Assembly (NCBI GenBank): GCA_946618745.1
Contig: CAMOLN010000093.1
Coordinates: 1-5,158, forward strand
Origin: an uncultured Alphaproteobacteria bacterium
Lineage (GTDB): Bacteria; Pseudomonadota; Alphaproteobacteria; RF32; CAG-239
Length of the DNA: 5,158 nt
Direction: 5' to 3'
Shown: positions 1-4,797 of the stretch, one piece after another
Layout: each line of letters opens with the position of its first letter
Numbering within the stretch: the first letter of the stretch is position 1
Notes under the pieces: generated by a model
Told to the model about the DNA's origin: nothing
What the model saw: only the letters and a program-made list of their open reading frames with translations
Databases searched by the model: none
Program-made: the position numbers and the translations under genes

Positions 1-639
1 GAAAATGTTGCAGCAATAGATGCGCATGATACACATCTAGGTGCAAAATGGGAAGGTCCTAAACCAATTGAGCAAGCTTTTGATCCTGAAAGTAAAACAG
101 GTGCATTAGCAGCCTCAATTAAGGTTTTCATGGTTACACCGAAAAATATTGAAGATGTCAAGAATTTTATTGATACTGGTAACGTTGATGAGACGATAAT
201 GGATAGCTACAGAAAATCTCAACAAGGTATTATTGATAAAGTTAAATCTGGTGATATCAAAACTGAAGTTGTTGGCGGTGTAGCCTATGTAGAAACAACA
301 TTGCCTTGTGCTACAAATGTTGGTTATACTCTTGCTCCGGTAGTTGTTGCAATCAATCCAGCAATGCGTACCCCCGATGGAACAACTTATCGCAAAGTTA
401 GTATTTGCCAACATGAAGCAGGATATGCAGACTTAGGAATAGTTAAAAACGAATTATCTGCAACGGAACTTTGTTGGGGTGGAAATGGGGAAATTATTGG
501 TTCTCCGCAAGGACAAGATTGCACACTAGAATTATCTGAGATTAAAGAGTCAGTATATGCTAATTTAACACCAGAATACAAATCCAAAGTAACCTCTCGT
601 AGCGTTAATACTAACGCCGGAAAAGGAATGGGTGATTAA
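1..639 (+). CDS. Unrecognised, probably exported protein (C-terminal 212 residues; 5' end outside window)
   Basis: The frame is open from the first base of the window to TAA at 637-639, so the true start lies to the left. An internal ATG at 130 is not a convincing start: the same protein-like frame continues upstream and no good ribosome binding site precedes it. I do not recognise the family. The visible part is soluble in character, with no membrane segment. It has four cysteines at fragment residues 103, 136, 158 and 174, spaced as could suit two disulfides, and many Thr/Gly/Asn residues. Together these hint at a periplasmic or surface protein (inference). Residues 46-86 look helical and charged; residues 88-175 look beta-rich. 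The C-terminus (after about residue 190) is a low-complexity Ser/Asn/Gly/Lys tail. A strong terminator follows 13 bases after the stop, so this is the last gene of its transcript. It could be a fragment of a larger surface or pilus-associated protein, but nothing visible proves this. Confidence 0.75.
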   Translation, partial: ENVAAIDAHDTHLGAKWEGPKPIEQAFDPESKTGALAASIKVFMVTPKNIEDVKNFIDTGNVDETIMDSYRKSQQGIIDKVKSGDIKTEVVGGVAYVETTLPCATNVGYTLAPVVVAINPAMRTPDGTTYRKVSICQHEAGYADLGIVKNELSATELCWGGNGEIIGSPQGQDCTLELSEIKESVYANLTPEYKSKVTSRSVNTNAGKGMGD

Positions 640-652
640 TGTAATGATTTCG

Positions 653-682
653 GGGCTGATAAAAAATATCAGCCCTTTTTTT
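653..682 (+). terminator. Intrinsic terminator of the left-edge gene
   Basis: A 9-bp perfect stem (GGGCTGATA at 653-661 with TATCAGCCC at 667-675) encloses a loop of five A residues and is followed directly by seven T residues (676-682). It begins 13 bases after the stop codon at 639. This is a textbook Rho-independent terminator for the plus strand. It has no T-tract in the other direction. Confidence 0.87.
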
Positions 683-697
683 AAATGGCAAAGCTAA

Positions 698-781
698 CTA
701 GCTCTTAAGTCGTTTAATCATCACATCAATTTGCTCTTTTGTGCTGCCTTTTGCATTAAAAAAATACCACCGATTATGCAA
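698..781 (-). other. Short minus-strand reading frame, possible tail of a lost gene
   Basis: Reading leftward, the frame from a possible TTG at 779-781 to TAG at 698-700 gives 27 residues ending in the charged, helix-like stretch KGSTKEQIDVMIKRLKS. The composition looks like a genuine protein C-terminus. However, there is no ATG start giving more than eight residues, the first part runs through the terminator hairpin at 758-792, and no ribosome binding site precedes the TTG. It is most simply a remnant of a gene whose 5' part has been lost, or chance. It is unlikely to be translated, because it lies at and beyond the pilin terminator. No function can be assigned. Confidence 0.2.
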
Positions 782-792
782 TCGGTGGTATT
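758..792 (-). terminator. Intrinsic terminator of the pilin-like gene
   Basis: A 13-bp perfect stem (763-775 with 780-792, core CCACCGAT/ATCGGTGG) encloses a four-base loop. Read on the minus strand, it is followed by a run of T residues (plus-strand A at 758-764, partly used in the stem). It starts 24 bases beyond the pilin stop codon at 817-819. In the plus direction there is no T-tract, so it should act only on the pilin transcript. With the terminator at 653-682 it closes both sides of a convergent gene pair. Confidence 0.87.
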
Positions 793-805
793 ATAAGGAG
801 ACGAA
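791..805 (+). repeat. Left copy of 15-bp inverted repeat bounding the pilin gene
   Basis: TTATAAGGAGACGAA here matches, in inverted orientation and at 14 of 15 positions, the segment 1422-1436 on the other side of the pilin gene. This copy contains a ribosome-binding-site-like AAGGAG facing right, but no plus-strand gene begins after it: the nearby frames stop quickly and run antisense to the pilin gene. It overlaps the end of the terminator stem by two bases. The match is seen directly; whether it has a function is unknown. Confidence 0.5.
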
Positions 806-816
806 TTTTTATCTTA

Positions 817-1419
817 TTAGTAATATACCCAAGTGATTGAATTAGTTTCATCATCACATAACCCATCATCATTAATCTTACTTAAAGTAACCGGCAAATT
901 GGCTATGTTATAAGATTTAGCATCATCGCCGCTTGTTGTTCCTGCCATTTTGGTTAATCCGTCGGCGCCCCAGTCAGAAGTGGCTAAAGAACGGCAGGCT
1001 TCTTTACCTAAACCGGTAACGGTGATGTAAAAATAAGTTCCATCTGTTTCATCATTTTCTTGATTTTCGGTTCCATGAGTATCATCAGCCAAACCTGTGG
1101 TAGAGCTTACAAAAACTTTGCCGCCGAAAGTGCCGTATAAAGTCTTTTTATCTGATCCTACCATTTCATTAGGCGCAAGATTATATTCAGCGACTGATTT
1201 CGAGTTTAAACCTTTATAACTTGGCGAGGTTGCATAAGCAGTTCGGATGTTCATCAATAACATGGTTATTTGGTCTTGAGCTTTAGTGAGCTTATATTTG
1301 GCCATCGCCTTAGAATATCCGGATATACCGCCTACCGACAAAACACCGATAATCGCCAGCACACCCAGCATTTCTATCATCGATCGACCGCTTTGGTTGT
1401 TTTTGTTAAGTATTGTCAT
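817..1419 (-). CDS. Type IV pilin / pseudopilin-like protein
   Basis: This 200-residue protein has the class signature of type IV prepilins. A short basic leader (residues 1-11, ending QSG) would be cut by prepilin peptidase after Gly11. The mature protein then begins RSMIE, with the conserved Glu at +5 (Glu16) and a hydrophobic helix through about residue 33, which in this family anchors the subunit in the inner membrane and packs the fibre core. Position +1 is Arg instead of the usual Phe or Met. The amphipathic helix continues to about residue 64, followed by a variable globular domain. Cys142 and Cys188 could form the C-terminal disulfide loop typical of pilins. The stretch ITVTGLGKEACRSLA resembles the PilS / type IVb pilin fold by eye only. 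ATG at 1417-1419 is preceded by AAGGAGAGG (1424-1432 on the minus strand), well spaced. The gene stands alone, with its own promoter and terminator. No pilus assembly genes are present, so pilus, pseudopilus and competence roles cannot be separated. Confidence 0.87.
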   Translation of the reverse strand: MTILNKNNQSGRSMIEMLGVLAIIGVLSVGGISGYSKAMAKYKLTKAQDQITMLLMNIRTAYATSPSYKGLNSKSVAEYNLAPNEMVGSDKKTLYGTFGGKVFVSSTTGLADDTHGTENQENDETDGTYFYITVTGLGKEACRSLATSDWGADGLTKMAGTTSGDDAKSYNIANLPVTLSKINDDGLCDDETNSITWVYY

Positions 1420-1421
1420 TG

Positions 1422-1436
1422 TTCCTCTCCTTATAA
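1422..1436 (-). repeat. Right copy of 15-bp inverted repeat, containing the pilin ribosome binding site
   Basis: Read on the minus strand this is TTATAAGGAGAGGAA, matching 791-805 at 14 of 15 bases (the mismatch is G versus C at the 12th base). It contains the AGGAG core that sets the pilin start, seven bases before the ATG. The similarity to the left copy is partly explained by both containing a purine-rich ribosome-binding-site motif, but the match extends beyond that on both sides. Confidence 0.5.
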
Positions 1437-1458
1437 AAGTTGTTTGCTTTATAACTTC

Positions 1459-1487
1459 ATATTACTATATTTCTAAACATCTGACAA
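1459..1487 (-). promoter_or_regulatory. Candidate sigma70-type promoter of the pilin gene
   Basis: On the minus strand, TTGTCA (1482-1487, five of six to the -35 consensus) is separated by exactly 17 bases from TAATAT (1459-1464, four of six to the -10 consensus). This predicts a transcript start near 1452 and a leader of roughly 30 bases that carries the ribosome binding site. Many AT-rich hexamers occur here, so the -10 box is the weaker part of the call. Confidence 0.45.
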
Positions 1488-1556
1488 TCCTCTCTTTAGG
1501 CATATATCTTTAGTTATAATAGCCTTTTATACACTGATTTATATGATAGATTCAGT

Positions 1557-1566
1557 ATATCGATAT
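1557..1566. promoter_or_regulatory. Perfect 10-bp palindrome, possible operator in the divergent region
   Basis: ATATCGATAT is a perfect palindrome in the 229-base region between the divergent pilin and membrane-protein genes, about 30 bases upstream of the -35 box at 1597. Its position would suit a dimeric regulator. In DNA this rich in A and T, short palindromes also arise by chance. The rest of the intergenic stretch shows only promoter-like elements and no convincing gene. Confidence 0.2.
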
Positions 1567-1596
1567 TATTTCTGTAAATAAAAAAATATATTGATA

Positions 1597-1625
1597 TTGA
1601 CGTTACCGTTTTTGCTGATTATAAT
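1597..1625 (+). promoter_or_regulatory. Near-consensus sigma70-type promoter of the YbhN-like gene
   Basis: TTGACG (1597-1602, five of six to the -35 consensus) is followed after exactly 17 bases by a perfect TATAAT (1620-1625). Transcription would begin near 1632-1633, giving a short leader of about 22 bases before the chosen ATG at 1655. This is the best promoter match in the window and suggests steady, housekeeping-type expression. Confidence 0.68.
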
Positions 1626-1641
1626 CATTGATCATTTGAAA

Positions 1642-1646
1642 AAGGG
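1642..1646 (+). promoter_or_regulatory. Ribosome binding site that selects ATG 1655 over GTG 1649
   Basis: AAGGG lies eight bases before the ATG at 1655 but only two bases before the in-frame GTG at 1649. The spacing favours the ATG, which shortens the protein by two residues (342 instead of 344). Confidence 0.6.
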
Positions 1647-1654
1647 TTGTGATA

Positions 1655-2683
1655 ATGGCAGGAAGAACTAAAAAAGTTATTAAAAAGGTTATTTCGTGGT
1701 CGGGCTTGTTTTTTTTCTGCCTGGCTGCATATATGCTGTATCATCAGCTGTCCAAATACAGTCTTGCCGATATTAAAGATGCTTTGGTCTCGATTCCTGC
1801 TCACAATTTATTGTTAGCTTGTGCTGCCTCCATCGGCGGTTATGTGGCACTGTCTTCTTATGATTTTTTAGCCTTGAAATATATCAAACGCAAATTGGCG
1901 GCTTGGAAATGGATTTTGACCGGTTTTATCGGTTTTTCGGTAAGTAATAATGCTGGACACGCTATTGTTTCCGGTGGCACGATTCGTTATCGTATGTATA
2001 CCCGTTGGCGTTTCAAAGGGAGCGAAATTGTCCGTATGGTAACTTTTTCCGGCTTTACCTATCTTATTGCGTGTTTTTTCTTAATAATTGTCGGTTATTT
2101 AATAACTCCCGATCATGCCTTTGGCGATGGTTCGGTTTCCAAACTCACTACCCAAATCACTGCTTTGGTTTCTTTAATTGGGTTATTGGGTTATTTTGCC
2201 TTGAGTATTTGGGCTAAAAAACCGTTGATAATCAAGGGAATTGAATTTAAAATGCCAAGTCCGCAGATGGTGTTGGCGCAAGTGTTTATCGGTGGAGCTG
2301 ACATTTTAATGGCTTCAATGGTGCTTTATTTTGCTCTGATAGCCTTTATTGATATTCCTTTTCAAACTTTTATCGGTGTTTTCATTATCGCCAATGTTTT
2401 AGGAACATTTTCTCAGGTTCCCGGAGGGTTGGGGGTATTTGAAGGTTTGTTTATGTATATTATTCCCGGAGATCACAATCGAGCGATGTTGTTTGGGGCA
2501 TTGCTTGCTTATCGCATAATTTATTATCTGTTGCCGTTGGTAATATCCGGTATTATGCTCTTTAGTTATGAGTGGTATGTCAGCAAAAAGAACAAAAAGA
2601 AAATGGAACGCATTAAGGTTTTCCGTTTGCAAAATATTAATGCTAAAGGGGAGCTTGAGCCTCAATTGAACAAAAGAAAATAA
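1655..2683 (+). CDS. Lysylphosphatidylglycerol synthase TM / YbhN (UPF0104) family membrane protein
   Basis: This is a polytopic inner-membrane protein of 342 residues. Hydrophobic segments lie near residues 13-30, 50-68, 84-100, 128-150, 165-186, 205-232, 236-252, 262-270 and 278-305, followed by a basic cytoplasmic tail (310-342). Family hallmarks are NNAGHAIVSGGTIRYRMY (98-115), QVPGGLGVFEG (254-264) and AYRIIYYLLPL (285-295). These belong to the LPG_synthase_TM fold, shared by the flippase half of MprF and by stand-alone YbhN/UPF0104 proteins. The C-terminal aminoacyl-transferase domain of MprF is absent: the protein ends after the membrane part, and the next gene is a transporter permease. 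A role in moving or handling a lipid in the membrane is therefore a family-based inference, and its substrate cannot be read from the sequence. The start is ATG 1655, set by AAGGG eight bases upstream; GTG 1649 is the alternative. The gene has its own strong promoter and is followed by a 77-base gap with a hairpin, so it is probably a separate transcript from the liv genes. Confidence 0.86.
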   Translation: MAGRTKKVIKKVISWSGLFFFCLAAYMLYHQLSKYSLADIKDALVSIPAHNLLLACAASIGGYVALSSYDFLALKYIKRKLAAWKWILTGFIGFSVSNNAGHAIVSGGTIRYRMYTRWRFKGSEIVRMVTFSGFTYLIACFFLIIVGYLITPDHAFGDGSVSKLTTQITALVSLIGLLGYFALSIWAKKPLIIKGIEFKMPSPQMVLAQVFIGGADILMASMVLYFALIAFIDIPFQTFIGVFIIANVLGTFSQVPGGLGVFEGLFMYIIPGDHNRAMLFGALLAYRIIYYLLPLVISGIMLFSYEWYVSKKNKKKMERIKVFRLQNINAKGELEPQLNKRK

Positions 2684-2710
2684 TTGATGAATTTTTAATA
2701 TTTATATAAT

Positions 2711-2757
2711 AAAATTCCTCTCAAGATTTATTGTATAATAATCCATGAGGAATTTTT
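2711..2757 (+). promoter_or_regulatory. Hairpin masking the livH ribosome binding site, or weak terminator
   Basis: AAAATTCCTC (2711-2720) is perfectly complementary to GAGGAATTTT (2747-2756), a 10-bp stem with a 26-base AT-rich loop. The 3' arm contains GAGGAA, the only ribosome-binding-site candidate for the livH ATG at 2761. In a transcript covering both arms the site would therefore be paired. The stem runs into TTTTTG, so it could also act as a poor terminator for the gene upstream. The stem is AT-rich and the loop long, so stability is modest. Confidence 0.5.
2734..2739 (+). promoter_or_regulatory. Candidate -10 box inside the hairpin loop (liv operon promoter)
   Basis: A perfect TATAAT lies in the loop of the hairpin, preceded by TTG. 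Initiation about seven bases downstream (near 2746) would give a leader that lacks the 5' arm, leaving the livH ribosome binding site free. No good -35 box lies 16-18 bases upstream. A second TATAAT at 2705-2710, with a weak TTGATG at 2684-2689 (15-base spacer), is an alternative promoter. Either could start the liv transcript. Confidence 0.25.
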
Positions 2758-2760
2758 GTT

Positions 2761-3624
2761 ATGTTACTACATTTGCTTATAAATACATTAATTGTAGGTT
2801 CGGGTTATGCCTTGGTAGCAATGGCTTTTCGCCTTATGAATTCGGTTTCTCCGTTTTTTAACATGACCATCGGTGCAGTTGCCGTATTGGGAGGATACAC
2901 TGCTTACTGGCTGTTGGGATTAGGTTTTCCCTTTTGGCTTGTTGTGACCATATCCTTGGCTGCCAGTGCCGCATTTTCCGGAGCTTTGGAACTTTTGATT
3001 TATACTCCCATGCGTAAGCATGGTGCGTCATCAATGGTTTTGATGGTAGCTTCTTTGGGCGTTTATACTATTTTTGAGTCGGTGATTCACCTTCTTTTCG
3101 GCTCACAATATTTCACTTTGGGTAATGTCGGGCAATCCAATATGATAAATTTAGGTTTTACCGAGGTTCCTTTGGTGCAGTTATTGAGTATCATTTTCAG
3201 TTTTGTGATTTGCATTTTCTTGAATTATTTTTTGCATCATACTTTTATGGGTAAAAAGATTCGCGCGGTTAATGACAGTGCAGACCTTGCTAACATTATC
3301 GGGTTAAAGAATAACCGGATTATTTTAATCGTATCGGTAATGACCGGTTTGGTATTGGGTGTGGACGGACTTTTGGTCGGTTATGATACCGGATTAGAGC
3401 CGACCATGGGATTTAACTTGTTGTTCAAGGGTATGATCGGCGCGATTATCGGTGGCACAGCGAGTTTAAACGGCGCATTTTTCGGAGCAATGTTCTTGGC
3501 ATTTTCCGAAAATGTCGGTGTGGCATTATTCGCATCCGAATGGCGTGATTTGATAGCTTTTGTTATCTTTATTGTCTTCTTGTCTTTCCGCCCGCAAGGC
3601 ATCTTCCAAAAGAAAGGGGAATGA
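2761..3624 (+). CDS. livH: Branched-chain amino acid type ABC transporter permease LivH
   Basis: This 287-residue inner-membrane permease is of LivH family length (E. coli LivH is a little over 300). It would pair with LivM to form the channel of a HAAT-type importer. Supporting features are the opening helix (VGSGYALVAMAFRLM, 12-26), the YTPMRKHGAS loop (81-90) followed by SLGVYTIFE, the cytoplasmic loop FMGKKIRAVNDSADLANIIG (162-181) expected to contact the ATPase, the GLVLGVDGLLVGYD helix (196-209), the GMIGAIIGGTASLNGAFFGA stretch (224-243), and the closing FRPQGIF (276-282). The usual NFAHG motif after the first helix is replaced here by NMTIG (34-38). The ATG is preceded by GAGGAA ten bases upstream, inside a hairpin. 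Neighbours are the binding protein gene (74-base gap) and livM, all on one strand. The family handles leucine/isoleucine/valine, but also other amino acids, urea and amides, so the substrate is not fixed. Confidence 0.92.
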   Translation: MLLHLLINTLIVGSGYALVAMAFRLMNSVSPFFNMTIGAVAVLGGYTAYWLLGLGFPFWLVVTISLAASAAFSGALELLIYTPMRKHGASSMVLMVASLGVYTIFESVIHLLFGSQYFTLGNVGQSNMINLGFTEVPLVQLLSIIFSFVICIFLNYFLHHTFMGKKIRAVNDSADLANIIGLKNNRIILIVSVMTGLVLGVDGLLVGYDTGLEPTMGFNLLFKGMIGAIIGGTASLNGAFFGAMFLAFSENVGVALFASEWRDLIAFVIFIVFLSFRPQGIFQKKGE

Positions 3625-3634
3625 AATACAACAA

Positions 3635-3670
3635 TGTCATTGCGAGGAGCGTTAGCGACGCGGCAATCTC
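3635..3670. repeat. Dispersed palindromic repeat (GTCATTGCGAG...GCAATC type)
   Basis: The block begins TGTCATTGCGAGGAGCG and ends CGGCAATCTC. It can fold with ATTGC (3639-3643) pairing GCAAT (3663-3667) and an inner GCGT/ACGC pair (3649-3652 with 3658-3661). From memory, very similar blocks are scattered through many bacterial genomes, including Rickettsiales-like ones, and give rise to spurious small proteins beginning MSLRGA. Only one copy is in this window, so repetition cannot be shown here. It lies 10 bases after the livH stop and 28 bases before the next start, without disturbing either gene. Confidence 0.6.
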
Positions 3671-3698
3671 GGCAAATTTTATAGAATAGGAGTGAAAC

Positions 3699-4793
3699 AT
3701 GAAAAAAACATTATTGACATTATGCATGATTTTAGGTCTGGCGGCTTGCGGTGATAAAGCACAAGAGCAACAAGATAGTACACAGCCGATAATTAAAATA
3801 GGTGCTATTCTTCCGTTAACCGGTGGCGCAGCCCAGTTAGGTGAGGGTGCCAAAAATGGTGCAATTATGGCACTTGAGCAGCTTAATAAAAACTCAGATA
3901 ATCACTATAAATATGAATTGATTATTGAGGATATAGGTCTTTCTCCCAGTAAAACTTTACCTGTATATTCTAAGATGATACAGTTAGATAAAGTTGCAGG
4001 ATTGGTGTCATTTAATACTGCCGCCGGAAAAATAATTAAACCTTTGGCTTCCAAAGACAAAGTTCTCCATTTGTCATCAGCAGCCGACAATACTATCAGT
4101 GACAAAACTTTCAACTATGTCAACAGTTATTCCTTAAAAGAAACTTCAAATCGTTTGGTTGAATATATGAAAGCCAATCAAATGAAAACCATAAGTTTGG
4201 TTGTATTTAACCATCTTTCAACCGAGCCGATAGTGCAAGCTTTAGAGCCGGTTTTGCGTGACAATGATATAGAAATTTTATCAATCGATCGTTTCAATAC
4301 GGAACAACGCGATTTTAAGATGGAAGCCTTAAAAATAAAAGAGCTTAATCCTGATATGGTTTTTGTGCATTTGGTTGAGCCGGTTTTAACCTTATTCCCC
4401 AAACAATTATTACAAGATGGTTATAAAGGTAAACTCAGTTCATTTTTGATGTTTGCATACAGTGCCAACCCTATATTGTTTGAAGGACAGCCTTTTGTTG
4501 ATTTGCGAGAAGGCAGTGATGATTTTAATCAAGAATATAAACAAAGATTTGGCGTTGATGCTCAGGCAGCCAGCATCAATACTTATGATAACGTGATGTT
4601 AATCGCCGAATTTATCGAGAAAAACGGATCGCCTAAAGATGTGGCAACTGATAAAATTTATGAGGCAATGCAAAATGTTGTCAGTAATTATAAAAGCCCC
4701 CGAGGTGAATTGATGCTTGATGACGGTTTGGTTTATTCAAATACCACTATCAAAACAATTAAAGATGGTCGTTCAGTAGCAGTAGAGGAATAA
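3699..4793 (+). CDS. livK: LivJ/LivK-family substrate-binding lipoprotein of the ABC importer
   Basis: This 364-residue periplasmic binding protein captures the substrate and delivers it to LivH/LivM. Residues 1-16 form a lipoprotein signal peptide with the lipobox LAAC (14-17). Cys17 should be lipidated and is followed by a flexible Gln/Asp-rich linker (18-30). The Peripla_BP_6 type I binding fold begins with IKIGAILPLTGGAAQLGEGA (32-51), a family hallmark. It continues through the usual GLVSFNTAAG (101-110) and LHLSSAADN (123-131) segments, where the LivJ family contacts the ligand backbone, to the second lobe around residues 160-300. The ATG has AGGAG six bases upstream. The livM start follows the stop by four bases. 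Membrane anchoring is more typical of Gram-positive binding proteins; many Gram-negative LivJ/LivK proteins are soluble. Which amino acid or amide is bound cannot be deduced, and the name livK rather than livJ is a family label only. Confidence 0.9.
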   Translation: MKKTLLTLCMILGLAACGDKAQEQQDSTQPIIKIGAILPLTGGAAQLGEGAKNGAIMALEQLNKNSDNHYKYELIIEDIGLSPSKTLPVYSKMIQLDKVAGLVSFNTAAGKIIKPLASKDKVLHLSSAADNTISDKTFNYVNSYSLKETSNRLVEYMKANQMKTISLVVFNHLSTEPIVQALEPVLRDNDIEILSIDRFNTEQRDFKMEALKIKELNPDMVFVHLVEPVLTLFPKQLLQDGYKGKLSSFLMFAYSANPILFEGQPFVDLREGSDDFNQEYKQRFGVDAQAASINTYDNVMLIAEFIEKNGSPKDVATDKIYEAMQNVVSNYKSPRGELMLDDGLVYSNTTIKTIKDGRSVAVEE

Positions 4794-4797
4794 AACT

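Noticed and set aside
115..414. Minus-strand open frame of 99 codons opposite the left-edge gene
   Set aside because: It runs antisense to a frame open over the whole 639 bases, lacks a ribosome binding site, and its product has no protein-like domain pattern.
1270..1513. Two overlapping plus-strand frames across the pilin 5' end
   Set aside because: They run antisense to the pilin signal region, whose motifs are unmistakable, and have no ribosome binding site.
1515..1520. TATAAT-like hexamer as an additional plus-strand promoter
   Set aside because: No -35 box at 15-19 bases upstream, and the better-spaced promoter at 1597-1625 is closer to the gene.
1649..1651. GTG as start of the YbhN-like gene
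   Set aside because: The ribosome binding site AAGGG is only two bases away. ATG at 1655 has an eight-base spacing.
3644..3662. Terminator between livH and the binding protein gene
   Set aside because: The foldable repeat is not followed by a T-tract, and the operon context argues for read-through.
3634..3684. Small plus-strand frame MSLRGALATRQSRQIL
   Set aside because: It is the well-known artefactual translation of this repeat type. It has no ribosome binding site, and its 16 residues are explained by the repeat.
3569..3853. Minus-strand 94-codon frame spanning the livH/binding-protein spacer
   Set aside because: Its middle is the translated dispersed repeat and its flanks are antisense to livH and to the binding protein signal peptide. 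It is a typical spurious frame.
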